Assembly: GCF_031143425.1 (NCBI RefSeq) | Contig: NC_090445.1 | Coordinates: 1,578,680,049-1,578,744,048 of the forward strand | DNA from: Pleurodeles waltl | Taxonomy: Eukaryota > Chordata > Amphibia > Caudata > Salamandridae | Direction of reading: 5' to 3' | DNA length: 64,000 nucleotides | Shown: one piece after another, positions 32,677 to 45,695 of the stretch | Layout: every line of letters starts with the position of its first letter | Position numbering within the stretch: the first letter of the stretch is position 1 | Notes under the pieces: generated by a model | Told to the model about the DNA's origin: nothing | Databases searched by the model: none | Seen by the model: only the letters and a program-made list of their open reading frames with translations | Translations under genes and position numbers: made by a program

Positions 32677-33400
32677 TGTTAATACAAATGTCTTAATTAG
32701 AAATTATTAATGAATGTGTATGTGTTCTGAATAATGAATAGTTATATGTCATATTGAGAGTTACAACTTATGTTCTGTATAATTGTAGGCCTTAACTTAG
32801 CAAGTGTCTTGGCCTAGTATTGCCAGGCCCCATGCAGAAAGCTGAATTTCTTAACGTTTAATGGAAAATGCTGACAAAATGAACTGACCGTGAACTTCTC
32901 ATTGTTTTAATAAAATGCTTAACTGGAGCTTCTATGGGAACTGATGGACAGGAGATGTTGACTCCTGAAAGTATCGAAAAGAGTGTAATGCGTGCTAGAT
33001 GTAGTTTCCCAGGACTTGAACGATGAAGACACTGACTGGAGAAGAAGATGCAACATTTTTGATACCTGACGAGCCTGATGATGAGAACATCGTATAGCGG
33101 ACCAATCAACAACATCTGAACTGTGAAATATTAGAATTCATAGATTTGGTACATGGACATTATTGGTTAAGATAATAATGTACGACTAATTGACCAATTG
33201 GAAATTGGGGGATAGTTTGGGTGACTTTGAAATAACAACGTGACAGAGGGTAATTAGGCAGATCTTACCCCGTTATGAATTGCTTTATTGAGAAGAGATT
33301 CAAGATTCTATCATTGGGCTCATACTTTCTGATTGAGAGCCTGATGTAATACTGATTGACTGATGACCTGAGGACAAAGACTGACTCTGTTGCTGACTCA
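32677..33400 (+). repeat. 3' LTR of the ERV, about 724 bp
   Basis: Begins TGTTAATACAAATG after the polypurine tract. An AATAAAA polyadenylation-type signal lies near 32909. The last 145 bp match the 5' remnant at 27470-27622. The right limit, near GCTGACTCA, is set by where that match ends, so it may be off by a few bases; I see no matching target duplication. Confidence 0.75.
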
Positions 33401-34059
33401 TTCCGTGGATAGGTAGATATGACAATGTGACTGCAATGCATGTTTGTGCCTTTTTTTCTAGGTACAAACTGCGCTGTCTAGTAGAGTTTTTAGCAAGATG
33501 CTTTTTCTAAAATTCTTGTTCTCTAAATGGTTTTGCATGAAGTCCCACATTTGAATGCTAATCTGGGTTAGTTGAGGGTTTCCTTACATGACATTGACAG
33601 ATTACCAATATAAACGGTTGACGGACTGCTTTGCTGAATTTCATGACTAGGAAGGATTTTTTGTCTGTGGTTCTCTTATTGACCTACGTTAATGCTTTAA
33701 AATGTACTCTGCTACAAGCTTTGATTAGTCTTCGTTTTTGGTGTCTTCTAACAAATTGATGCTGGGTTTTAATCAAATTGGATTGAGTTTGAATTAATCT
33801 GATGATTTAGTATTGCAATCAATAGGGAAATAAAATTACTAAAACGTATATTGAGGAGTGTTCGTTCATGGCACAAAGGTCATGTTATGATGTTTATTGC
33901 TTATATTGACTATTGATTGATATTTTGACTCATAGTTATTGAACATTGTGCATCGATTACTGAGAACATGGGTCACACCATAGTTAGGATACTCCATGCG
34001 AATCAAAAGTTTCATCGACCTATACGCGTCACCTTGTAAGTTTACTTATTAAGGACCGA
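33401..34059. other. No recognised feature
   Basis: AT-rich sequence between the ERV and an L1 fragment. It may include the L1's 3' untranslated part on the minus strand. Confidence 0.4.
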
Positions 34060-35090
34060 CGCACTAACAGGGGTTAGGGAGACCCAGGATGGTGTTAGCT
34101 GAGAATCATGGAATTGAGGTGTTGAAAGCTTTATCTATGTCATCCAGGATAGGCCTCAATAGCGGACTAATTTTGGGAAGTGCCAGAGCAGGTATATCGA
34201 TGTGCCTGTACCTCCACAAGCACTCAAACAGTCCCCAGACTGACTTGGGGTACACACGTGGATTCGAGCTGGGGTGAGGTAGCAGTAGGAAACTATTTTG
34301 TAAGCTGTCTCTGTGCTGGCCATATTATGGGCATTGTGACGGGCCTGGTAGTAGATGTCATCCCAATCCTTAATAAAATGTGCTCTGCCGAGCTCCGCCG
34401 CCCACCTCTTCTACCCCGCTAGATCTTGGTGATGAGATGCTTCTCTGTCTGTTTAAGGAAGAGGTGTCCCTCTGCATGATGCCTAATATTAGGTTGAAAT
34501 ACCTAGTGTTTCATTTGCATGCATTCAATCCAGTTTACCTCCTCTTAAGCATAATAAGCTTTGAGTTGATCAAATGGGATATTCCCCTGAGTGTCGAAAA
34601 GACAGCCTATATGCTTGCAGCTGCCTTCCTGTCAGCGTTGAAAAGGTTTGGGGTGCATTCTGGGTGAGAAGTCGGGGTTAGCCAGGATCAGGGTCATGGG
34701 AGAAGGTAAGGTGGTCAATTCAGCCCTCGTTGCCACTGAGTCCTATACTTTGAACACAGAGCTGGTCACTGGCTAAGAGTAGATCCTCCTGGCCCGGTGT
34801 TTATGAAGGAGCCATAGCTTCTTCCATATTTGGGAGCCATCCACCACCCGGTTCATGAAGCACTAGTGTTTCTTACAGACAGTTCGGCACCATTCCACCA
34901 TAAACCATAGCAGCCTTTAAACCTGTTTGAGATCTTTTTTCATTTAGGTTGGTCGGCTTTTGGGCTTCACTTGTGATGATTTGTCTCGAACTTCAATCAA
35001 ATAGGCCAATGTCTGTTGAGTTGTCCACTCTTCCACCCAGAACTGTGAGGAGGTTTGGGCACAGGGCAAGGAATATCATATCTATCTTAA
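34060..35090 (-). mobile_element. L1-type LINE, C-terminal reverse transcriptase fragment
   Basis: On the minus strand the thumb region reads IPFDQLKAYYA, then a run with HLITKI near 34430-34600, matching the L1 'PF..L...F.L...' and 'LISK.Y' pattern. At 34140-34380 it reads HFIKDWDDIYYQ, YLTPARIH and CGGTGTSIYLLWHFPKL, the 'L1 C-terminal' block that normally has 'LTP.RL....  C..C....  LLH..W.CP.+'. Stops and shifts are frequent. The palm, endonuclease and ORF1 are absent. Confidence 0.75.
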
Positions 35091-35096
35091 TACATA

Positions 35097-35510
35097 GGCC
35101 CTCATTACGACTTCGGCGGTCTTGCAAGAAGACCGTCGAAGCGGCGGGCACCACAATACCGCCAGTGCTGGTGGTATTGTTGGCTCCCTATTTTGACATT
35201 TCCACTGGGCCAGCGGACGGAAACAGCATTTCCGCCCGCTGGCCCAGCGGAAAGGTCACATCAACATTGCAGTCGGCTCATAATAGTTTATGTGCAGCGG
35301 GTGCAGCAGCACCCGTCGCGCATTTCACTGCCCAAAATTCGGGCAGTGAAATGCAAGATGGGGCTGTGCCTGGGGGCCCCTGCACTGCCCATGCCAAGTG
35401 CATGGGCGGTGCAGGGGTCCCCAGGGGCACCCGAGTCCCCCTTACCGCCAGCCTTGCCATGGCGGTGTTTACTGCCATGGACAGGCTGATGGTTGAGGAC
35501 TCATAATCCC
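35097..35510. mobile_element. Harbinger-type MITE, GGCCCTCATTA family, right end damaged
   Basis: Starts GGCCCTCATTACGACTTC. A GC-rich body includes the palindromic core GGGTGCAGCAGCACCC, shared with the element at 55417-55761. It ends ACTCATAATCCCCAG, where intact relatives have CATAATGAGGCCC. No coding content. It interrupts or abuts the 5' end of the L1 fragment. Confidence 0.7.
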
Positions 35511-35738
35511 CAGGGCAGCGCTGCACATGATTTCACGATACAACACCAGTCACTCCTTGGAAGGCGACACCTGCTACCTGTGGCCGGCGTGGTGATGCCA
35601 GACTTCTTTCAGCATGATTGGCTATTCACCGTAATAATGGTCATGGAATTTACCTCTCTGATACTTTGAACTAATTTCGGGCACATTAGAAATGCTTTCC
35701 AAAAGAATATTCCAATTATGACCGACTGGATATTATAT

Positions 35739-35781
35739 AGCCCTGAAGAAGCCCTATGTTGAAGGGCGAAATGCATTGGCT
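35739..35781 (+). ncRNA. Hammerhead-ribozyme-like motif, plus strand
   Basis: In order: AGCC, CTGAAGA, an extra A, GCCC, a 9-nt loop, GGGC, GAA, ATGCAT, T, GGCT. AGCC pairs with GGCT (stem I), GCCC with GGGC (stem II), and ATGCAT forms a 2-bp stem III with a 2-nt loop. All three stems surround the expected CUGANGA and GAA core, and the putative cleavage site follows T at 35777. The motif has the same extra A after CTGANGA as the one at 27139-27195. Not tested; it may be a decayed or derived form. Confidence 0.5.
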
Positions 35782-38700
35782 GTCATTATAATGCTGTAAC
35801 AAGATTATTTTGAAAAAATTATTTGGAATTCGAAGGAAATAAAAAGAAGATTTGTTTCATCTTCACCATAGGAGAATTGGACTTTCTTTATATTCTATCT
35901 AAATAATTGCTAACCTAGTGGTGCCGTGCCATTATAGTCTTCACTACTTCTATTTGTTCAAGTTGTTCCTGTGCTCCCATGTTGGAGCTGTTCTCTGAGT
36001 AAAATCTTAACTACACAACATAGCATTATACTGGACATTTTGCATAAGAATTGTAACACTATATGGCAGAGGTATCCAAGATTATGACAACATAAACAAC
36101 ATTTTGCCTAGGAGTGGGCATCACCCCCCTAAGTGTTATGTCAGTTGAAAGGACCAAAAGACATGTAAGATGCTTGAATGTCTGCTGCAGTCAAACTTTG
36201 ATGAGGTGCTCCATGAGCAGCCACCACTTCAACCAGCCTTTAATTTGAAGCATGGCAAAGCACAATGATTAGTGGAGAGGGCAGGTGAGTGTAGTAGGAA
36301 CAGCAGTAAGATACATTTAGGGCCAATTTTTACAAAAGGGTTATATCAAATATGCAGCATTTTAAATGATGTTTGCTCTGTATGTGTAGCACTCTTTTGT
36401 AATTTTGATCATTTCATTTGATGCATGCTGAATTTATTTCCCCTTATAAAGATTGGATATTTTGCTATCTGCACTTTATTAACTTTATCTAAGATAATTT
36501 GCAATTGTGAATTGGTAATTATTTTTATAACTATCGTCAAACTAGTATAATCATATATTTAATCTATTTTAATTATGCCTCAAAGTAATTTATCATGCTG
36601 TGATCATGCACAGTTTATGTTTAACACAGTGTGGCGGATGAAATAAAGAGGTACAAAAGGCAGGAATTATAATTTTCTTGAAGTTTATTATTAAAGTACA
36701 GGATCCCACAGAGGTGCATCCCCATCCTGAGCTTTCTATCTGCAACTGACTCGTAGTAGCATTCAGAACTCACAGAGTGAGCAAGTTAAATCATATTCGT
36801 TCCATATCGTACAACACAAGCAACTCAAAACATAACAATTCCATAAAGAAAATTATGATAAGGTGAAGTGATGAAAGAGGGACTATGATCATGTAGACCA
36901 TTACACCTAGGAAGGGGTAATGATATTCATTAGGAATATTAATTTAATTTAAGCTCTCACCCTGTCTTCATCCCTCATGTCATGTTGTGTTGAAGCTGGT
37001 ACTAGGGAGTTCCTGGTTTTGCATGTACCCTCAGTTACGTAGTAGCAGTGGTGGGATCCAACGTTGCACTTTCTTGATTCCTTTCACACAGTGGTGTTAG
37101 TAGGGGACGCCAAGTTCTTTCTTGTTTCCTTTCACACAGTGGTGTTAGTAGGGGACACCAAGTTCTATTGCAGTCACAATGTCTTCTCCATTACAAGTGG
37201 AGCATCCATAAACATGCCTTGTTCCGATTTCAACAGAAGAAGTTACACATCCAACCTCTCATTGTCCCCAAACATGCCCCAATACAATGAATCCATACAA
37301 AATACAAGGTAATTAAACCCATGAGACAGGCAGTTCTAGGTTTCCAACCCATTGACCTTTTCTGAGAGGGTCTTTCCTTTGCTCTCCTGCTCCTGATTGC
37401 TTGCATTGTTTCCGGTTCTAAGATTACTGATCTTATGGACATACACTTGGAATTCTGAGACTCCTTGTTTACTGAGTTATTTTTCTACTCATTTGACTCA
37501 AGACTGGATTTTAATATTGTGTCTTTCTTTTTGGTTACATACTTTTTAACCTAAATGCTTTGTGAATATTCATTAGAATGTGTTTTTTGCTTTTTTAGGG
37601 GATTTATGCCTTTTGTTCTATTGGCTATTGTTCTGTTGGTTTTATAACTAGCCTCCTGGATATCATTTTTCACTTTTTTGGGATGTATGTCTTTCATTCC
37701 ATGGACTTCTATCGTTGGTTCTGGTCTTGCGTCTTTGCGTCTGGAGTTGATTGGTAAAATGTTTGTTTTCAAGTAGTGTACTGGTGTGGAACTGTTCATT
37801 GGTGTCTGAATTTGGAGTAGTGATTGGTGAACTTTCAATGGAGGTTTGCTAGAACTGTCAACCATATATATTTAGCTCATGTTGTTCAAGAAAAGAAAGG
37901 ATGGAGTAATGTTACGGATATGTAATATTTTTCTTTTGTAATTGATTGGTGATTTTATTCCTATATGTTTGGTGTGTATTTTAATTTTGCATAACTTCTT
38001 TTTTTGCACTTTGGTGTATGAAATGACTTTTTTATTTTATTTGCTGTAATGCTGCAATCTGAAAAAATATTATTTCAACTTTGATTTTTGATACCTGTGA
38101 TGTTTTGTGCTCTGTGACTGCAATACTTCTGAATAACTGTTCTACATGTTATCTATTTTCTTCTACCAGAACACAACCTCGATTTCATACAGTTTTCTGT
38201 GAGAATTTCCTTGCATCAGTTAATTTGCATCCCTTTTGCCCCCTTGGTTTGAGTCTTGTTCTTAGCATCCAACTCCTGTTCTATTCCACCTCCCAATTGC
38301 TTTCAGTCTGCACGCTGTAGTATTGGTGTGAGGTCTAGGTGGTGTCAGTCTGTCATTATAGAGATTTATAGCCAGAAATCTGTGAAACTATTGGTAGTGA
38401 CCCGTACATACTATTATAACCGGGTACCAATCAGTGTTCTTACCTAGTAGAATATATGTACACAGCACATTCCTTGTCCATGACACTGCCCTTTCAACCA
38501 CTGGCTCACAGGCTGGAAAAGTGACACCGAGGATGGCTGAGGATCAAGGTCTTCTTCGTAAATCTGGAAGCTCTTCCTTTGGAAAAGCTAAACCTCAAAG
38601 GCAACATACTATTTGTATTAACAGGTTAATGTACGGTTCGCAAAACCACATAAACAGACAAAGTTGACATGAAAAACGGGAAAGATTTACCTTGAATCGT

Positions 38701-39430
38701 AAAATAGCTCTTCCAAACACTATAAAAAATGTACTAACATTCTCAATTATGGATCTGCAACTAGAATTTATTTAAACTTTGTCTCAGTCGCAGTAAAATT
38801 ATTAAAATGCGATGATTGCACCTAAAAGGTATATTAAACAGATTCAACAACTCACCCTTTGTAGAACACACTTGTGGTGTCCTACACATGCTCCACTGTG
38901 CTCTTGTGCTTTCAGTTTTCCCATGTGATTATGAAAATATTAGATTAAAAAGTGCTTACTTTAATGCTTAAATAATTTGGTAGTTCCGATGAGAAACGCT
39001 TGCTGTATAACCTAGAAGATTGCTTACTTATCATAGTGGCGGCAGTAGCTTCATGTGCAAATATAGTAAATTGGTTTTTATATCACATTAAAGCATTGAA
39101 GTATAATCATGCCACAATGATACATGTACGTCAACTATTTGTCTAGCCTATTTACATGGTTCAGTATACAACAATCAGAGTAGCGTATCCCTCATTGCTC
39201 TGGAGTGTTTACAAAAAATATGTGCTTCAGTAGTAAGCGACTATAGGCAGAGGTTAGTCTTATCCCAAAACCTCAGATGAAGTAGATTTGTGCAGGTGAA
39301 ACTGTCGCCCAGATTTATGTATAATTGACGCAACCCAGCACAAAAAATAAAATTGCTGAACTGCGTTATATGAATGAGAGATAGCAGAACAGTGACAGAT
39401 TCTACTTCAAAAACCCTGATATTACAAACA
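35782..39430. other. Mostly unrecognised sequence
   Basis: AT-rich with no supported gene. A 48-bp duplication lies at about 37074-37169 (CTTTCACACAGTGGTGTTAG twice). A minus-strand frame at 37551-37865 (Lys, Thr, Asn and Ser-rich) has no recognised domain. Near 39300-39345 CCCAGATTTATGTATAATTG resembles the end of the Harbinger-type element at 2499-3408. Confidence 0.4.
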
Positions 39431-40019
39431 TAGGCCATGGATGCTTATTTTAATACCAAGGAGGCCTGTATTATGCCAACAATGCCCACCATTATATCAG
39501 GGCTACCACTGCGGCAACGTTGTTCACAGCAGTGGCTGGCATGTAGGCAGAGTGTGGGGGCGGGCAAATGTGGTGTGGGTGCATGCGTGCATGCTTGTAA
39601 GGTGAGTGGTGTGAAAAAAAGAAAAAAAAAACACTTCCCAGTCGACCAAAAAAACATGCACACTTTAAACTTAAGTGCACAGCTCACTGTGCCACTCAGC
39701 AGCAGTGGCCCTGCCCGTCCTGAAACTCGGTTCAGGACGGGAGAATGGAAAAGAAAATGGAAATACATTAACTTTATTACCATTTTATTTTTCATCCCTG
39801 GGGGGTATTTTAGGAAGGGGGAGACACTCCTCTGCCCTAAAGGTCAGACAACCACTGTCCGTTTACCTTAATAGCCATGATGCCCACTATTTATCAGTTA
39901 TAGTCATTATTATGCAAGGGGAAGCCCCATTATGTCAGGGATGGCCACAAGGATGTCAGTCATGCTTTTAATATGATTATGATGGCTGCTGGAATGCCAC
40001 AACTGGTGTGCACGCTGAA

Positions 40020-40142
40020 TGTTCAACCCACGATATTGGTGGGACAGAATATCAAGGACAAAATATATAAAAATATCGAAAGGTAAGTCCAGATGTTCTA
40101 CACCTAACACAAGATATATGTACCTTTTTGGTACATATATCT
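40020..40142. repeat. ATATCG repeat copy and a perfect hairpin
   Basis: The stretch 40020-40110 resembles 19976-20105 (GATATTGG, GGACAAAATAT, ATATCGAAAGGTA). It is followed by AGATATATGTACC, TTTTT, GGTACATATATCT at 40112-40142, a hairpin with 13-bp perfect arms. Function unknown. Confidence 0.55.
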
Positions 40143-42029
40143 CCAAGACATGTACATGTGGAGTTTGGAATTGTAAATCTACACTTCCCTGTATGCACTA
40201 ACTTTTCATTATTGTGTCACTCTGTATTCTGTCCTTGATTTTCCTCTATCTCGAAATTGTTGGTGTTTATATTCAGTAGCACAACTGCCACATTTAGACC
40301 ACAAATGCCCCAAATAGTCCAGGGTTACCATTATTATGCCATTGGCACTATTATATTATGAATGGACACAATAGTGCTAGAAATAAACCCCTTATGATGG
40401 AGGGTACCAGACACCTATGGTGATTACTTGGTGATCTTTAATACCAGATGTCACTTCCAGGGAACAACACTGCTTAATACAGAGGGACACAATGCCACAC
40501 ACACAGATATGCACTTAATTAACTTAAAACACAAAGCTTTTAATTTTTTCAGCTCTGTATACATACCGTAATCTCCTCAGTTATTTGGCTGAGGATTTGG
40601 CTGGTCATAAACACACTAACTCATTTTGACTCTGGCTCCATGAGTCTCACAATTCAGTGGATCAGCACTGGTGGAGACACCTATTCTACAATTTAAGGAG
40701 GGCTCCTGGGGCTGCTACGGAAGAAATAAATATTAGAGCTGTTGGGCTACTAGAGGGGACAGAAGGCACCACAGCGGTTTGCTACCTGGAATTATTTATG
40801 TCCCATGATGTAGCATGATAAAGCCTGTCCAAGTTTTATTCCATTGATAGAGTACATAGGGTTCTTGCAGACCATGAAGCCCCCGTCAGGCTCAACTCCC
40901 ACCGCATGTGGAGGTAAGACTATTACATTATTTTTCATTAACAATCACAACTAAAGATTTAAATGTAATATATGCCACAAAGAAACTGGAAGAAACACAT
41001 TGAATGATTTCCTTGAGAGCACAAGACTAATCCCAATAACCAACAATACCCAATAACTTCTGGAATAACCACTATGAAGGAAAAGGAAGTTGATTGTCGA
41101 CATTCTTTATTGAACCCCCAGACTGGGTGGACAAGTATGCTGCTGGGAAGGGGTACAAATGTTTAGTTTATCAGCAACCACCAAAAAGGAGGAGTAAGAC
41201 AACCAGGTTCTGGCAGGCCAAAAGACCCCCTGAGTCAAATGTGAGTCAAGAGAGAATCTGCTGCGTAGTAGTGGGGGTGCTTTAAGGCAGTAGTTTTCAT
41301 AGTGCCTGATAGAGTCATCACTGAATACTATGAGGGAGGCTCAGCCACTGATCAGTAGTGTAGGGAAGGTACACAAGGTCACTCCAAAGTCTGCAGATGA
41401 CTTGAAAGAAACTCATATACAATTAAGATTTTAAATACGTTAATATCATGGCTGAATAATCTTTCTGTTCTCTTAAAATGAATGGCGGACTTTATAGGAG
41501 GCTGTTGCAGAAATGATGAGCTGGGATAACCATGGGCGACTCTTACACTCGCCATCTCTGACCCTGTACAATGGATGAATGGTGATTGTTTGAAATTTCT
41601 TCCATTTGGTTATAAATTGCCATTGCTTACCCATCTCCCGGAGTGTGTTTGTTATGGAGTTCTTTATGATCAACAGTTTTTGGATCCTGTCTGAAACCTA
41701 AAGCATGTTTCAAATGATCCAAAAAGTGAACTGGGTGATGAGGGTCTAGTGCCTAGGAATACGACTATCCACGACCCCCTTGAGAGAGGCTTCAGCTTCA
41801 CAATCTACTCACACTCAAAGTTGTTAATGTTTACTCAATGAACTGAAAAGGTCACATGCCTTTCTGAACTAGCCAGCCACTGATTATGTCCATTCTGAAA
41901 TCCAGAATGGAGCATTTGAACAAGTTGGTGAAGTTAAATAAGACCCTATATAAATGTTAAAAATTGCTTTAAGATATTAAACAAGGTGATAGCTGGCGTA
42001 ATCCTTAACCTAATGCTCTTATTGCTGTT
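40143..42029. other. No recognised feature
   Basis: AT-rich with short frames. A minus-strand frame at 41473-41673 (ITKWKKFQTITIHPLYRV) may be a decayed retroelement end, but I cannot support that further. Confidence 0.4.
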
Positions 42030-42233
42030 TAAATGTGTTTTATTGATTTTCAATACATGATATCACAATGTAACTTTGTGCCGATCCAAGAATTACAAAG
42101 CAGTCAAGCATGTCATAAACGGGAGGACAGCTTGGTTCACTAATACATCAGCTGGTGTTCTTTGGTAAAAAATAAAGCAATATAAACAAACACATCTGTT
42201 AATATTAACAACTGTAACCGTGGAGTCCCTTTA

Positions 42234-43880
42234 TTATGAGAACTTGGCTGGCGGAGAGCCAGCGCTGGGGGTCCAACAGGCAGGCGTCTTCCACAACATC
42301 GCTACCTGCCCTTTAAACAGGAAGAAAGGGAGGTTGATGATCCTATGGAGGTGTTTGTCGCCCATTGCTCTGGGGCGAAACCCCAACAAGCAGGATTCCA
42401 GTGTTGGCGTGAGTGTGTGCTTCGTGAGTTCAGCAACTATGATAGTGGTAGCTTTCCAGACCAGGTGAGGCTTACACCATGTGATAAAACACAGCATTTA
42501 CTAATTTACACTGGGGGCACTTAGGGGTCAGGGTTGGGAACATGCGCTTAATGAGCCTTAGGGGAGAGGTACACTGCATAGGTAAATTGCGTAAATTGGA
42601 ATCTAAGATTACGGGATACCTCTTTCACCTGTTGAAACGCCCTTGACCAAGCCTTAGCTGAATGGTTGTGACAACACTCTGACCAATCAAGCGCACGCCC
42701 ACACTGTGCATTCGGACAGTGTGGAACTGAGGGACAAGTATAGGGCAGTGATAGTGTGAAGTCTACTACTGTGATTCAAGAGTACATGTAATGTGAACGA
42801 TGTAGAAGGTTCCCCTTCCCCTGTGTTCCACTTGTTGTACAATGCTTGTTGTACGATGTTGAAAGTCAAAAAGTGGCCAGCCCCTGTGCTATAAGTATTC
42901 ATGACGTCTTAAAAAGACATAAGTGTGCCATTATGATAGAGCTCCCCCCGTTAGTCATCTCCCACTTCCTGCCAGGGACACATGTTGTGTCGTCATGCCG
43001 CACCAGTGAGTTGCACCAGGTCCCATTTCTCTATGGATGGGGAATACTGAATGTGAGGCCCTTTACCATGTACAAATCTGTGCCAACAGAGATAGTCCAA
43101 GGTCATCCAGCGAGCCTCGCGCCGGGAACAAATGGTTGGGTCAGACAACCAGGGAAGGGACCAACAGATAGAACCCATTGCTTTGCCCACATTGCCTTCC
43201 TTGATGTCCCCTTTCAAGTGGTATATTCAAAGGTGTTGTGTCACCTCTGAAGATGGGCTCCTAATGGGGCAGCCCTGTGCAATCCAGGACGTGGTGCAAT
43301 GGGGAAGAGACATGATGTATACCAATTCACCTTAAGCCCTAAAACATCCCCAAATTCATCCAATAAAAGCATTAGGCCCAGTAGAGAAGCATCCACATCA
43401 CAAAGATAAACCAGGGCATCATCCGCACACAGCAAGATGACGTGGTAAGCACCCAGGTCCCGAATCCCCCATTGATCTGCTCATTGTCGAAGTTGACAGG
43501 GAAGCAAGTCCTTAGCAAGGGCAAAAATTTGTAGGAAAAGCAGACACCCTGTCTGGTGCCTCTCTGGATCGTAAAGCTGTCTGAAATCTAATGACCGGTC
43601 CTGACCCATGCCATCAGTCTATTATACAGTGTGTGGATCCATCCACAACAGTCAGGGCCAAACCCATGCATTCAAGGGTCAGGGGGAGAAAATCCCAACT
43701 CAGAGTATCAAATGCCTTTTCAATGTTTAAAAACACTGGCACCAAGGTAAGGGCCTTGACGGGTGTGCTGTGTATGAGGTCTCAGAAATGGGAGATGTTA
43801 ATGAAAGTACCACATCCTGGTATGAATCCAGACTGGTTGTCGCCTTCCAGGTGGTGCAAGAACACCACCTCTTCCTTCAT
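42234..43880 (-). pseudogene. L1 ORF2 remnant: reverse transcriptase and C terminus
   Basis: Motifs along the minus strand: NQSGFIPG, then NIEKAFDTLSWDFL (catalytic Asp in family 'D.EKAFD'), then LCADDALVYLCD with the ADD box, and DEFGDVLGLKVNWYTSCLFP, typical of L1. At 42234-42497 comes SCLLGFRPRAMGDK then LFKGQVAMLWKTPA, the L1 end pattern 'LLG....  +..LA++.I...WK'. Stops and frameshifts break it in several places. Confidence 0.85.
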
Positions 43881-43929
43881 TGAATCCAGCCTTGCCTATA
43901 GTTCACACACTGTGGGGCTCATAGAGGTT

Positions 43930-44220
43930 AGTGTGGATTCTGCATCATCAACACGTCCACCAGTTTGCGATGATCTGCCCTCAATGAATTCATGTCCAGG
44001 GAGACAGCATCTGTTTTCTCTTCTAGTAATTTTTTAGTGTCCAGTATGGCATGAAGAACCTTCTCAAATTGCTCTGAATGCTTGTCAAAGCTGGATTCCA
44101 GGTTCTGCAAGACACCCATGGTGTGGTCAAATGTGGTCAAGGGTAGTGCTGAGGAACCTGAGTCAGAGGCCAGGGTTCTGGTAGTTCTAGGTTTCCCAGT
44201 CATGATAGTGTGAGGCAATG
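43930..44220 (-). pseudogene. L1 ORF1 N-terminal coiled-coil fragment
   Basis: Reads MTGKPRTTRTLASDS at the probable start, then heptad-rich text KHSEQFEKVLHAILDTKKLL and SLRADHRKLVD, as in the coiled coil of L1 ORF1 nucleic-acid-binding proteins. It is cut off where the polymerase begins. The longer frame to 44362 includes leader sequence. Confidence 0.7.
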
Positions 44221-45695
44221 GGACAACAATTAAGTGCTGTGGGAAGGGCTCACGATGGGATCTCGTTGGTGCCCTAGCCTCCCAACGATATCCAGTGTGT
44301 GTTGTGAAGAGAGTGCAACAATCACGGTCCTGGCTGAGGGCCCCAGAGGGAGAACAGAGCACTCAACAGTTAGTCCATCAGTGCAGGTATATTCTCAGGA
44401 TAACTGGACACAACCCCAGGTTAGCATATCCTGATGCGATTCTTTCGGGGACCCCCACAAGTAGCTGGCAGAGAGAGGGGGAGAGACTGCTTGCAGTAAG
44501 CAGCAGTGACACCACTCCTCAGGAGTGTGCAGTTCTTGTAGTGGTGGGGGTGCCAACTCCATTCAGCGGTCCAGCCTCAGTTTTCCATCAGCGATGAGGC
44601 CCCACTAAGCAAGGACAGGCCGATGCAGAGCCGAGGGCTAAGTCTAGATCACAGTCAGCAGGATGCTACCACAAGGGCCCTGCCAGCTTGTGTCTCACAT
44701 CAGGACACCCCACGACAGGCCAGGATCCCTCAAGGAACCAGTAGAGCACAAGAAGGGTTTGTTCTGTGGGAGAAGACTACCAGTGGGCCCAGGCGCCACT
44801 GCACACTCCACGTTGTGCAAATGTTCAGGTGTTGGGCACCAAAGATCCACTGGCTCCACCTCATTTCTTGCCTCTGGAGCCTGGCAGAAAGAGCACTCTG
44901 CAGTGGCTGGTGTTGGCCCTCAGGCGTGGGGTATCTCCAGGTCAAAATTAATCCAAATGTTGCAGGTTCTCCTGTGCACTCAGGAGGGGGAGTGCTCTCT
45001 CTCTCATCAATGTTTTTTCCCCACTAAAGTCCCCAAGCTAATCCTTCGCTCCCAGTTCCTCACATCAGGGAAGAAGCAGGCCTCACACAAGGCTTCATGG
45101 CCCCGGGCTCACACAAGTGGTTCGCTGCTGCCACGCAGTCCAGTCACACTATCAGATCATGTGCTGCCTCCAAAGTGCACCAATGGTGCTGACAAGGGGC
45201 CCCCTCGCTGGGGAGGTCTCCACCACTCAGTTCCTCAACTCAGGGCTGCTTGGTGGCCAAAGACATCAATATGCGCTCAGGGTGGAAGCGATCTCACTCC
45301 ACCTCACTCTCCCCACAAATACCTGCACTCCCGTGAGGGGCTGCTGTCTGCAGGCATCAACACAGCGGGCCTCACTGCTGGTGGTAGGGCTCCAGCTGAT
45401 GGCTCGCTCCAACCACAGGGCCACGTCTCGGCTGCTATTTTCACGCTGCCCTCCAAGGACAGAAATAACGCCGCCTCGGCGCTCACTTGGCAAAGATCGC
45501 TGCAGGCCTCTCATACTGGACCCACCTCTGGTTGCTTCCTGCAGGCTCCCAGCTGCTCCTACAGTCATCCTGCCCCATGTCAACACCAAAGGAGGACAGT
45601 ACGGATGAAATGGTACATCGACAGGTTGGATGGACAGTAAAGGTCCACATGGGCAGTGTAATTTCCTAATGATACAAAGTAGAAATGGGAATGTA

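Larger units (their letters stand above)
27470..33400 (+). mobile_element. Endogenous retrovirus (ERV1 type), 5' half deleted
   Basis: Order on the plus strand: fragment of the 5' LTR end (27470-27622), end of pol with connection, RNase H and integrase (27611-29950), a leader, env (about 30400-32625), a polypurine tract (32666-32675) and the 3' LTR (32677-33400). Gag, protease and the polymerase core are missing: the LTR fragment is fused directly to late pol. Pol and env contain stops and frameshifts, so the provirus is a fossil. Integrase with a GPYQV-type end, and env layout, point to a gamma-like ERV1 lineage. A MITE interrupts env. Confidence 0.9.
42030..45660 (-). mobile_element. L1-type LINE with large internal deletion
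   Basis: Minus-strand L1. From the 5' side: a GC-rich leader (about 45660-44220), the ORF1 start (44200-43930), then without transition the reverse transcriptase (43880-43230), thumb and C terminus (to 42234), and a 3' end near 42030 where the minus strand reads AATCAATAAAACACAT. The rest of ORF1, the endonuclease and the N-terminal polymerase are missing. A 325-residue plus-strand frame at 44663-45640 runs against the leader and looks like a GC-rich chance frame. Confidence 0.8.

Noticed and set aside
44663..45640. 325-residue open frame on the plus strand
   Set aside because: It lies antisense to the GC-rich leader of a minus-strand L1, overlaps several other long frames there, and shows no domain; best explained by base composition.
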